A stretch of 12,572 bases of DNA, taken from assembly GCA_009784995.1 (NCBI GenBank), contig WQXE01000053.1:1-12572 (forward strand), in the 5' to 3' direction. Shown here piece by piece: positions 1 through 7,181 of the stretch. How positions within the stretch are numbered: the first letter of the stretch is position 1; the number at the start of each line of letters is the position of its first letter. Under the pieces are notes generated by a model. That model made no database searches. It saw nothing but the letters and a program-made list of their open reading frames with translations, and was not told the DNA's origin. Source of the DNA: Treponema sp. (GTDB taxonomy: Bacteria; Spirochaetota; Spirochaetia; Treponematales; Breznakiellaceae). The position numbers and the translations under genes are program-made.

Positions 1-835
1 AGTCAATATTTATGATTTCTTCTTCTTCGTCATCATCTTCTTCCTCATCTTCTTCTACTTCATCAAGATCAGAAAGAGCGCCTGTATCTTCTGTGTTAAA
101 GTAATCTTCTTCGCCTTCGGCTGATTCTTCGTAATATAAAATACGCGAACAATACGGACAGAAAACAAATTCCTCTCCTATGCGTACTTCATTCGCGAAT
201 TGTACAGGTAATATCATGTGGCATCCAAGACAAACATTGCCTTTAATGGCGACTATACCAACACCCATTTTATTTTTAATGATTCTTTCAAATTTAAAAA
301 TAACTTCGTTATCTACAAAGTTTTCTGTAAGTTTGCCTTCTTTTTTACGAAGGTTATCGATCTGCTTTTGTTTGTCGGAAATTTCCGCTTCAATTTTTTT
401 TCTGCGGTCTTCGAGCTCTTTTTCCTGCTGATCGATCAACGCGCTTTGTTGTTTTATTTTTTCTTCAAGATCTGCCATTATTCTTTCTTTTTGCTGTAAA
501 TCCTTGCGGTACTGCTGTTCCCTTTCTGACGCGTCTTTTATTTCTTTGTCCAGTGCTTCATATTCGCGCTGGGTGCTTATGGCATCCATGTTTTTTTCGG
601 ACTTCTCTCTGGAAGATTCCGCTTCTGCAAGCTTGTTTTTTAAATCGATTTCTTCCGCTTTTACTTTTTCAAAATCAGCGTTTTTTTCTATGAAGGTCTT
701 TTTTAACCTGTTTAAAAGTTCTTCCTGTGTGCCCAGAAGTTTGGGTATTTCCTGAATACTTTTTTCCAGTCCTATTTTTTCATAAATAATTTCCTGTAAA
801 GAACGTAATTTGTCTAAATCGTTTTCGGTTACCAT
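1..835 (-). CDS. Coiled-coil protein with C-terminal C4 zinc ribbon (zf-RING_7/DUF164-like), partial at its C-terminus
   Basis: The reading frame opens at the ATG at 835-833 and stays open for 278 codons to the window edge, so the C-terminus is missing. A strong Shine-Dalgarno sequence, GGAGGG (846-841), lies 5 bases upstream of the start. Residues 1 to about 180 are rich in Glu, Lys and Gln and look like a long coiled-coil hairpin. They contain the family hallmark REYEALDKE at about 90-98. A zinc ribbon follows: CLGC at 202-205 and CPYC at 226-229. Residues from about 258 onward are almost all Asp and Glu. The family includes Helicobacter HP0958 (FlgZ), a flagellar and RNA-associated factor, but most members have no known role. 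It lies 20 bases after rpoD and is probably co-transcribed with it. Family assignment is fairly sure; function is unknown, with nucleic-acid or protein scaffolding as a guess. Confidence 0.85.
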   Translation of the reverse strand, partial: MVTENDLDKLRSLQEIIYEKIGLEKSIQEIPKLLGTQEELLNRLKKTFIEKNADFEKVKAEEIDLKNKLAEAESSREKSEKNMDAISTQREYEALDKEIKDASEREQQYRKDLQQKERIMADLEEKIKQQSALIDQQEKELEDRRKKIEAEISDKQKQIDNLRKKEGKLTENFVDNEVIFKFERIIKNKMGVGIVAIKGNVCLGCHMILPVQFANEVRIGEEFVFCPYCSRILYYEESAEGEEDYFNTEDTGALSDLDEVEEDEEEDDDEEEEIINID

Positions 836-855
836 AAAATCCCTCCAATATTATA

Positions 856-2733
856 TTAATGATCCAAATAATCTTTTAACGGGCGGCTTCTTTTTGGATG
901 TCGCAGCCGTCTTAGAGCTTTTGCTTCTATCTGCCTAATTCTTTCTCTTGTTACATTAAAATATAAACCTACTTCTTCCAATGTAAGAGAATAACCGTCA
1001 TCCAACCCAAAACGCATTTTTAAAACTTCCTGTTCGCGGGCTGGTAATGTAGAAAGAACTCCGCTAAGCTGTTCCTGTAGTACTTTAAACGCTGTCTGGT
1101 TCGCGGGGTTTTCCACATCCTTATCTTCGATAAAATCACCTAACAGTGAATCTTCTTCTTCTCCTATCGGAGTTTCAAGGCTGATAGGTTCTCTCGCTAC
1201 ATTTTTTACGGTTTTTACGCGCATCGCTGTCCAGCCAAGTTTTTCAGCGATTTCTTCGTCTGTGGGTTCTCTGCCTAACGACTGCAACAACTGCCTTGAT
1301 TCGCGTACTACCTTGTTAATCTGTTCGATCATGTGTACAGGAACGCGGATTGTTCTTGCCTGATCGGATATCGATCTTGTTATCGCCTGCCTTATCCACC
1401 ATGTCGCGTAAGTAGAAAATTTAAATCCTTTTTGATATTCGAACTTTTCTACAGCTTTTATAAGTCCAATATTGCCTTCCTGAACAAGATCAAAAAAGTG
1501 TAAACCCCTGTTTATATATTTTTTCGCGATAGAAACAACAAGACGAAGGTTAGCTCTTATAAGTTTATCTTTGGCGTTTTTCATCATTACGCGTCCGTGA
1601 TAAATTTCAGCCGCCATATGATTTATATTTTCTATTGTTTCTTCAAACTCAATTTCCATGGTTTTAAGTTTTTTTTCTGTTACCTGAACAAGTCTTATTT
1701 TTTCTTTTATTTCGTCGGAAGAAAGCCCAAGTTCACTTTCCAGTTTTTCTCTTTCGTCTTTAATCGTGAGGAATCTTCCAAGTGTGCGAAGCTCTTTTAA
1801 AGAACCTACTTTAAGATGTTTTTCCAGCCTTTCCTGTTCTTTTATATAACGTTTTATTTTTCTTGAAGCTATTATAAATTTATCGGAAAAAGATTGAATT
1901 TCATCAGGATGTAAGTGGGTGTTTTTTACAACCTTCATTATGCGTTTTCTGATATTTGAACAATCCTTGTCTTCTTTGTAATCTTCGTCCTTAGACAACA
2001 ATTGTTTTTTTAATTCCATGTAATTTTTTAAGTCGATATTAATAACACGCAGTGTATCTTTGTAAAATTGATTTAACCTTCGATATTCTGTCATGTGTTC
2101 TGTAATTTCTTTTTTTGAAAGATTTAACTCACGGAAATCTCTTTTGGAAAACGCTTTTTGCGCGATGGAATAAAATTCGGGAATTATCATTCCGGATTTT
2201 TTTATTACATTTTTTACGATGTTCTCGCCTTCTTCCATCTGTTTGGAAAGTACAATTTCCTGTTCCCCTGTAAGAAGATGCTCTCTTCCTATTTCGCGCA
2301 GATATAATCTGATTGGATCATCTACAAGCGAAGAATCTTTATCTCCGGATTGAGTGGATTTTTTCTTGGAAGCTTCCTGATTTTTGGGATTTTCTTCTTC
2401 ATCTGAAATATTTTCTTCTTCAACTAACTGAACGTTATTTGCTTCAAGCAGCGCTAAAACCTGTTCGATTTTATCGGAGTTGGTTATATGTTCCGGAAGA
2501 AAATCTGATAGTTCCTCATACGAAAGTGTTTTTTTAACTTTTCCGTATTCCAGCAATTTTATAATCGCTGGATCAGAAATATCCTGATCTATCGCGGGTA
2601 ATACACTAGCCGCGTCTTTTACTTCTATTACTTCCGGCTGTGTTTTTAAATAAATTCTTTTATTCGGCTTTTTATAAAAATGTTTTATAAGTGGTGATGT
2701 TTTTTTTAGTTTTAACCTAATATAATTTAACAT
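856..2733 (-). CDS. rpoD: RNA polymerase housekeeping sigma factor RpoD (sigma-70)
   Basis: This is the primary sigma factor, which directs RNA polymerase to -10/-35 promoters. The 625 residues show the full group 1 order. Region 1.1 is about 52-105, followed by an acidic and lysine-rich linker. Region 1.2 is about 137-170 (DDPIRLYLREIG). A long lysine/glutamate-rich non-conserved region spans about 171-375. Region 2 is about 385-465, with RANLRLVVSIAKKYINRG, DLVQEGNIGLIKAVEKF and the -10 recognition helix TYATWWIRQAITR. Region 3 is about 467-550. Region 4 is about 555-620, with the helix-turn-helix EEVGLYFNVTRERIRQIEAK and the terminal RLRHPKRSRPLKDYL. The first 30 residues are unusually basic and precede region 1.1. 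No other ATG, GTG or TTG lies nearby in frame, so this start is retained. AGAGGA (2749-2744), overlapping the dnaG stop, is the likely ribosome site. It is 7 bases downstream of dnaG. Confidence 0.97.
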   Translation of the reverse strand: MLNYIRLKLKKTSPLIKHFYKKPNKRIYLKTQPEVIEVKDAASVLPAIDQDISDPAIIKLLEYGKVKKTLSYEELSDFLPEHITNSDKIEQVLALLEANNVQLVEEENISDEEENPKNQEASKKKSTQSGDKDSSLVDDPIRLYLREIGREHLLTGEQEIVLSKQMEEGENIVKNVIKKSGMIIPEFYSIAQKAFSKRDFRELNLSKKEITEHMTEYRRLNQFYKDTLRVINIDLKNYMELKKQLLSKDEDYKEDKDCSNIRKRIMKVVKNTHLHPDEIQSFSDKFIIASRKIKRYIKEQERLEKHLKVGSLKELRTLGRFLTIKDEREKLESELGLSSDEIKEKIRLVQVTEKKLKTMEIEFEETIENINHMAAEIYHGRVMMKNAKDKLIRANLRLVVSIAKKYINRGLHFFDLVQEGNIGLIKAVEKFEYQKGFKFSTYATWWIRQAITRSISDQARTIRVPVHMIEQINKVVRESRQLLQSLGREPTDEEIAEKLGWTAMRVKTVKNVAREPISLETPIGEEEDSLLGDFIEDKDVENPANQTAFKVLQEQLSGVLSTLPAREQEVLKMRFGLDDGYSLTLEEVGLYFNVTRERIRQIEAKALRRLRHPKRSRPLKDYLDH

Positions 2734-2740
2734 TAACTTT

Positions 2741-4624
2741 TTATCCTCTGCCTTCGAGTTTTCTGATTCGCGAATCGATTAATAATTTTTCTGCCAATAG
2801 TTCATCAATATTCTCTATGTTTTCCGATGTTCTTTCGCTTTCGCGCATTTGCGCGTTTATTTCTACAAGCCGCTTTTCAAATCTTTTCTTTTTAATTGTT
2901 TTTATTCCATCCTCCATAAACCTTTTGGGGTTTACTTTAAATTCCCGCGATGTACCGTGCTCGGCTACAAAATTGCGCAGGTTATCGTCTTTAATTCTTA
3001 ATAACAGCAAATCAATTGTGTTTTCGTCGTGTTTATAACACTCTTCCAAAACAACAAAAAGCTCTTTTGCCGCTCTGTCATCTATCTCCTTAATTTCCAG
3101 CGCGGCGCGGAACTCAGGATACAGTTCCATGTTAACCGCGACAAATGTAAGCAGGCTAAGTTCCGCGTTTCTGCGTATTTGCAGTTTAGGCTGAACATTA
3201 TCAAGTTTCCCGCCCGCATCGTTCGCGATGCGCGTATCGCTTGCGACGCGCGCGTCACGGAAATCTTTTCGCTTCCATTCAAAATAATCCTTTTGAACCG
3301 CCGCTCTTTCAATTCTGAAAATATCAGCAATTCTAGTAATGCTGTCTGAGCGATCTACTTCAGAATCCAGCGCTTCCAAAAACGGAAACATAAATTCAGC
3401 CGCGCCGTTAACATCCCCGCTTGTTTCTATAAACTGCGATTTGCCGCGGGAAATAAGATACTCAAAGTCATTTATAGTAAATTTTAAAACTTTTTTCAAT
3501 ATCTGTGAGCCAAATTCATGCAAAATATCGGCAGGATCCTTGATTTTTTCATATTCACGGCTATTAATCTCGCTTTTTAACCCTTCCCTGGTGTTTATTA
3601 AACGGCAGGAAAGTCCGTTTTTACGGCATGTGATAATCGCCTTGTATGCCGCCTTCTGCCCCGCTTCATCATTGTCAAAAATCAGGTTTACTTCTTCGAC
3701 CCACCGGCGCAGCCAGCTTGCCTGTTCGTCAGTAAAAGCCGTACCCAAAGGAGCTACAGAGTTTATAATCCCCGCCTGATGCATAGCGATAACATCGATA
3801 TAACCTTCCGCTACATATACAGATTTACTCTGCCTCATCGCGGGTTTCGCGAGGTCAATCGCGAAAAGGGTTTGCCCTTTTTTATATATTTCTGTCTCCG
3901 GAGAGTTTATGTATTTTGGCGGCTCCGCACCGTCTGATTGCAAATTACCGGGAAGAGCTCTTCCCCCAAAGGCTACGATTTTTCCCTGCCTGTCCGTTAT
4001 AGGAAACATAAGCCTTCCTGAAAAAAGCGGCATTGTTTTATACTTGGCGGAAAATAATCCAGTTCTGCCTAAAAAATCCTGTGAGTATCCTTTTTGTTTT
4101 AAAAATTTTAATAAAAAATCTCGATCACCGGGAGCGTATCCAAGCTTAAAACATTCAATCATTTCTTCGCTTATACCTCTGTCTTGAATATATTTTAAAG
4201 CGGCGCCGCTATCGTTTGATTTATCATTTAAAAAATGCTGAAACGTTATTGTTAATCTGCGATACAATTCATACAGGTCTTCTTTAATTGTATCCTGCTC
4301 TTTTTCTATTTCGCCTTCTTCATAAATTATTTCAATACCTATTTTATTCGCGAGGCTTTTTATAGCTTCAGGATAAGTAAGTTTATCCATCTCCATTACA
4401 AAATTTATTATATTGCCGCCTTTATTGCAGCCGAAGCAATAAAACATTTTTGAATCGGGATCAACTTTAAATGACGGAGTTTTTTCCTGACCTCCGCCGT
4501 GAAACGGACATCTTCCCCACCAGCGCCCGCTTTTTTTTTCCAAACGTAAATAATCTCCGACAATGGAAACGGCATCCATTCGAGTATTTACTTCGTTTAT
4601 TGTGGTTTTAGATATAAGAGCCAT
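2741..4624 (-). CDS. dnaG: DNA primase DnaG
   Basis: DnaG makes the RNA primers for the replication fork and works with the replicative helicase DnaB. The protein has 627 residues, slightly long for the family. The N-terminal CHC2 zinc-binding domain has C39, H42, C63 and C66. The loop after H42 reads GGGQEKTPSF, about three residues longer than the usual CPFHNEKTPSF form. The catalytic core has SGRLMFPI (202-209), PPKYINSPET (235-244), the TOPRIM glutamate in EGYIDV (273-278) and the acidic pair in DNDEAG (317-322). The C-terminal helicase-binding region starts at about 450. An in-frame GC-rich repeat encodes residues 457-471 at the start of that region (listed separately). The stop is 7 bases before rpoD and the start is 6 bases after mltG. 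A GAGG lies just ahead of the ATG. This is the conserved dnaG-rpoD neighbourhood. Confidence 0.97.
   Translation of the reverse strand: MALISKTTINEVNTRMDAVSIVGDYLRLEKKSGRWWGRCPFHGGGQEKTPSFKVDPDSKMFYCFGCNKGGNIINFVMEMDKLTYPEAIKSLANKIGIEIIYEEGEIEKEQDTIKEDLYELYRRLTITFQHFLNDKSNDSGAALKYIQDRGISEEMIECFKLGYAPGDRDFLLKFLKQKGYSQDFLGRTGLFSAKYKTMPLFSGRLMFPITDRQGKIVAFGGRALPGNLQSDGAEPPKYINSPETEIYKKGQTLFAIDLAKPAMRQSKSVYVAEGYIDVIAMHQAGIINSVAPLGTAFTDEQASWLRRWVEEVNLIFDNDEAGQKAAYKAIITCRKNGLSCRLINTREGLKSEINSREYEKIKDPADILHEFGSQILKKVLKFTINDFEYLISRGKSQFIETSGDVNGAAEFMFPFLEALDSEVDRSDSITRIADIFRIERAAVQKDYFEWKRKDFRDARVASDTRIANDAGGKLDNVQPKLQIRRNAELSLLTFVAVNMELYPEFRAALEIKEIDDRAAKELFVVLEECYKHDENTIDLLLLRIKDDNLRNFVAEHGTSREFKVNPKRFMEDGIKTIKKKRFEKRLVEINAQMRESERTSENIENIDELLAEKLLIDSRIRKLEGRG
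3213..3256 (-). repeat. GC-rich 18-base tandem palindromic repeat inside dnaG
   Basis: Read on the coding strand, GACGCGCGCGTCGCAAGC (3256-3239) is followed directly by GATACGCGCATCGCGAAC (3238-3221) and then by a partial third copy starting GATGCGGG. The unit is six codons, giving Asp-Ala-Arg-Val-Ala-Ser, then Asp-Thr-Arg-Ile-Ala-Asn, then Asp-Ala-Gly, so the reading frame is kept. GACGCGCGCGTC is a perfect 12-base palindrome. CGCATCG (3215-3221) pairs perfectly with CGATGCG (3226-3232) across a four-base loop. The composition contrasts with the surrounding AT-rich sequence. It sits at the junction between the catalytic core and the C-terminal domain, where an insertion would be tolerated. 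Confidence 0.7.
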
Positions 4625-4630
4625 TTAACC

Positions 4631-5728
4631 TCAGCTTGGCGGTTTTACTAATAGTTCACCTGCTCTTATATGTTCATCATGAGTTCTGGAAAAATAATGC
4701 CTGCCGCTTGAAACATCCGTTAACCTAAAATAAAGAAAATCCGTATTCGCGGGATAAATCACCGCGCGTAACGCTACCATTCCGGGCGCGGAAATTGGTC
4801 CCGGCGGAAGTCCCGAATATAAATATGTGTTATACGGATTTCTAATTTCCAAATCTACATATAACAATACTCTGGGATGAGGTTTACCCTGTATCTCTGT
4901 TATAATATATTCAACAGTAGCGCATGATTGAAGCCTCATATTAATTCTTAAGCGGTTAGCGAAAACTCCCGCCATCACGGGCGCTTCATCGGCTACCCTG
5001 TATTCTCTTTCTACGATAGACGCGAGTATAACCTTTTCATTTAATTCCTGAACGCTCATCCCTCTTATAGCGGGACTAATAATATCCAACTTATTAAAAA
5101 AGTTATCCGCCATTTTTCTTACGGTTTTTTCTGCCGGGTACTCGCTTGGAAAAAAATATGTATCAGGAAAAAGGTATCCTTCCATTGATTCATTTGGAAT
5201 GCCGTAATCATTTATTATCCCTCTGTCTCTTGCCGCCGCCAGAAAACTAACAGCGGAACAAATACCGGCTTGTTCAAGAATTAACGCTGTTTTATTTAAC
5301 GTAACACCTTCAGGGATTGTTACCTTGTGTAAAATTTCTCTTCCGGAAACCAATAAACTGTGAATAGCGATTGGGGTCGCGGGAAGTTCAAGTTTGTATG
5401 TTCCTGTTTTAATATGTTCTTCAAAATAGCGGCATAAAAGATTCCAAAAATACCGATTATTTATTAATCCCGCTCTTTCAAGACGCAGCCCCACAGATTG
5501 AGAGGTTTCTCCCCTTCTAATGTCAATTAAAAAATTACCGTCATCAGAATATCTTATACCATCATATTCAGAAATAATTATTTGTCCGTTGTCATTTACA
5601 GGAGAATTAAAATACATAAATACGATAAGAGTCAGCGGAATTACTATTAAAGCAAGCGCGAGCATAAAAGAAATTAATTTTAAAAAACTTGAGATTATAC
5701 TAAACTTTTTTTTTCTTTTACCTGCCAA
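4631..5728 (-). CDS. mltG: Endolytic murein transglycosylase MltG (YceG-like)
   Basis: MltG is an inner-membrane enzyme that cuts nascent glycan strands and is thought to set peptidoglycan strand length. The 365-residue protein has a basic N-terminus (AGKRKKK), one membrane segment at about 13-40 and a periplasmic body. The catalytic glutamate is E240 in ILASIVEREY. Also recognisable are VFANRLRINMRLQS (255-268), PYNTYLYSGLPPGPIS (298-313) and the C-terminal FSRTHDEH. The segment after LQS reads CATVEYI where most bacteria have a DPTVIYG-like sequence. The start is TTG at 5728-5726, supported by AGGAG (5742-5738) 9 bases upstream. It lies 29 bases after the MBL hydrolase gene and 6 bases before dnaG, so it probably belongs to the same transcript as dnaG and rpoD. 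Confidence 0.95.
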   Translation of the reverse strand: MAGKRKKKFSIISSFLKLISFMLALALIVIPLTLIVFMYFNSPVNDNGQIIISEYDGIRYSDDGNFLIDIRRGETSQSVGLRLERAGLINNRYFWNLLCRYFEEHIKTGTYKLELPATPIAIHSLLVSGREILHKVTIPEGVTLNKTALILEQAGICSAVSFLAAARDRGIINDYGIPNESMEGYLFPDTYFFPSEYPAEKTVRKMADNFFNKLDIISPAIRGMSVQELNEKVILASIVEREYRVADEAPVMAGVFANRLRINMRLQSCATVEYIITEIQGKPHPRVLLYVDLEIRNPYNTYLYSGLPPGPISAPGMVALRAVIYPANTDFLYFRLTDVSSGRHYFSRTHDEHIRAGELLVKPPS

Positions 5729-5737
5729 AAAACAGCG

Positions 5738-5742
5738 CTCCT
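5738..5742 (-). promoter_or_regulatory. Ribosome binding site deciding the TTG start of mltG
   Basis: The coding strand reads AGGAG at 5742-5738, 9 bases upstream of the TTG at 5728-5726. No ATG is available in this stretch, and the TTG directly precedes the basic N-terminus and membrane segment expected of MltG. Confidence 0.7.
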
Positions 5743-5757
5743 ATTATTTTTTAAATG

Positions 5758-6699
5758 TTATATTGTTATTTCCAGACCTTCGATGGCAAGTGTTAACTCT
5801 ATTCCTTTTAGATTTAATCTTTCAAGATACCATCTTGCCGACTGTAATATTCCGTAAAGTTTATGATCGTCATAAGTGGGATCATGATGAAACATTACCA
5901 TGTGTTTAATATTCCAGTTAGCCGAGAAGTCAACCGCGAGACTGAACGCGTTGTGACCCCAATTGTATTTTTCGATTGCTTCACCCAAAGTATACTGACA
6001 ATCGATAATAATCATGTCGGCGTCTTTAAAAAATTTAATATTTGATTCGTTTTTGTCAAAATCATTTGCTGTAAGCTCTGTGTCTGTCGCGTAAATAACT
6101 CTTTTGCCTTTTTCGTTTACGCAATATGTATAAGAATCGCCAGGATGGTTCATTTTTTTAAATGTAATGGTACGATCGGCGATTTTTATTTCGCTATCCA
6201 GATGATTAAAAGTTTTTTTTGAACCCATCGCGTTTAAGTTAATCGGAAAATATGGATGAACCATCTGTCCGTTTAAAATTCTTTCGATACCCGGAATAGG
6301 CGAATAAAAATTCATTTTAATTTTTGGGTTATAAGCGGGACCGAAAAATGGAAGTCCCTGTATATGATCCCAATGAAAGTGCGAGAAAAAAACATGAAAA
6401 TGGTTTATTTTTCTTTTTTCGGTAATCTGCGCGATTCCCAATTCACGCATACCGGAACCGCAGTCAAAAATAATACATTCATCGGAATTATCAAACGAAA
6501 AACTTACACATGGACTGTTTCCGCCGACTGTACCAAAAAGCCACGGCGGAAGACCCGCTAAAAATCTTTCGCGGCTTTCCGCGTCTTCCAAATCTTCAGG
6601 AGTTATCTGCTCTATAATCGCTGATATTTTACTTTTAATACGTGAAGGAGGCGTTGGCGCGGGAGTTGATCCGCGAACTCCCCAAAATTTAATATTCAT
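5758..6699 (-). CDS. Metallo-beta-lactamase-fold metal-dependent hydrolase
   Basis: This 313-residue cytoplasmic protein has no signal peptide. It opens with MNIKFWGVRGSTP, typical of the PhnP/RNase Z-like branch of the superfamily. Metal-site motifs are visible: SHFHWDHIQG with H107, H109, D111 and H112; NHPGDS with H185; YATDTE with D206; WGHN with H249; and FHHDP with H271 and H272. A GGNSPC segment (59-64) and FDCGSGMRELG (78-88) are also typical. Residues 15 to about 56 are a charged segment between the first strand and GGNS that looks like an insertion. Its ATG overlaps the stop of the upstream cysteine-cluster gene (ATGA), and GGGAG lies 6 bases upstream, suggesting translational coupling. 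The substrate is unknown; a phosphodiester such as a cyclic nucleotide or RNA end is possible from the fold alone. Confidence 0.88.
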   Translation of the reverse strand: MNIKFWGVRGSTPAPTPPSRIKSKISAIIEQITPEDLEDAESRERFLAGLPPWLFGTVGGNSPCVSFSFDNSDECIIFDCGSGMRELGIAQITEKRKINHFHVFFSHFHWDHIQGLPFFGPAYNPKIKMNFYSPIPGIERILNGQMVHPYFPINLNAMGSKKTFNHLDSEIKIADRTITFKKMNHPGDSYTYCVNEKGKRVIYATDTELTANDFDKNESNIKFFKDADMIIIDCQYTLGEAIEKYNWGHNAFSLAVDFSANWNIKHMVMFHHDPTYDDHKLYGILQSARWYLERLNLKGIELTLAIEGLEITI

Positions 6700-7172
6700 A
6701 AGCTGCTCCCTGCTTTTTTGCTTCGGTTAATTATCGGTTGACTTGCGCGTAATTCAAGAATTTCTTCTATCGCTTCTTTTGAATAAAGCTCACCTGTATT
6801 AATGCCGGGACAGCCTGTCGCGGTCATTTCCCAAGCCGCTTCAGAAGCGACAGTAGATTCCCAAAACGGAAAAGTTACACATTGAGCGGGGCGCGCTTTA
6901 TAAACAATGCAGCCGTTATCCCATAAAACGCAGTCTTTATTAAATTTTTCTTTTAACGAAAGTACTTCATCCCCTTTCCAGTCAGTTACCCATCTGCAAT
7001 AAGTATCAATAATATTTTTTTTTGTTATCCGCAATGATGATATCAGTTTATCAAGATCATCTTCCGAAAGAAACACAAAACCGGAATCATAGCGGCAGCA
7101 AGTGGAACATTTTTTACAGGAAAACTTAAGACCTTGCGAGTAAAATTTTGTATTATCCATTTGCTCAATCAT
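6696..7172 (-). CDS. CxxCxxCC cysteine-cluster protein (YkgJ family, putative Zn/Fe-binding)
   Basis: This 158-residue protein carries the signature CKKCSTCCR (C19, C22, C25, C26), then C81, C88 and C98 in DCVLWDNGCIVYKARPAQCVTF (quoted only as landmarks: DCVLWDNGC and RPAQCVTFPF), and C121 in TGCPGI. This is the YkgJ-type arrangement of about eight cysteines, thought to bind zinc or an iron cluster. No biochemical function is settled for the family. There is no signal peptide. The start is uncertain: neither ATG 7172 nor the in-frame ATG four codons later has a good Shine-Dalgarno sequence. The gene follows the TPR gene by 9 bases and its TGA overlaps the ATG of the MBL hydrolase gene, so the two products probably act together or are made in fixed ratio. 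Confidence 0.85.
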   Translation of the reverse strand: MIEQMDNTKFYSQGLKFSCKKCSTCCRYDSGFVFLSEDDLDKLISSLRITKKNIIDTYCRWVTDWKGDEVLSLKEKFNKDCVLWDNGCIVYKARPAQCVTFPFWESTVASEAAWEMTATGCPGINTGELYSKEAIEEILELRASQPIINRSKKAGSSL

Positions 7173-7181
7173 TGTGTTAAT

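Noticed and set aside
3213..3256. CRISPR-like or intrinsic-terminator reading of the dnaG repeat
   Set aside because: Units are directly adjacent with no spacers, there is no T-tract, and the repeat is in frame within a gene.
3082..3330. Minus-strand 82-codon frame overlapping dnaG
   Set aside because: Out-of-frame shadow of dnaG; the Arg/Ala-rich translation comes from reading the repeat in another phase.
3029..3349. Plus-strand open frame of about 106 codons
   Set aside because: Lies wholly antisense to dnaG, has no ribosome site or family features, and is explained by the GC-rich repeat lacking stops.
3339..3779. Plus-strand open frame of about 146 codons
   Set aside because: Antisense to the DnaG catalytic core, with low-complexity Ser/Ile-rich translation and no domain.
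5520..5909. Plus-strand open frame spanning the mltG/MBL junction
   Set aside because: Antisense to two well-supported genes and has no recognisable features or ribosome site.
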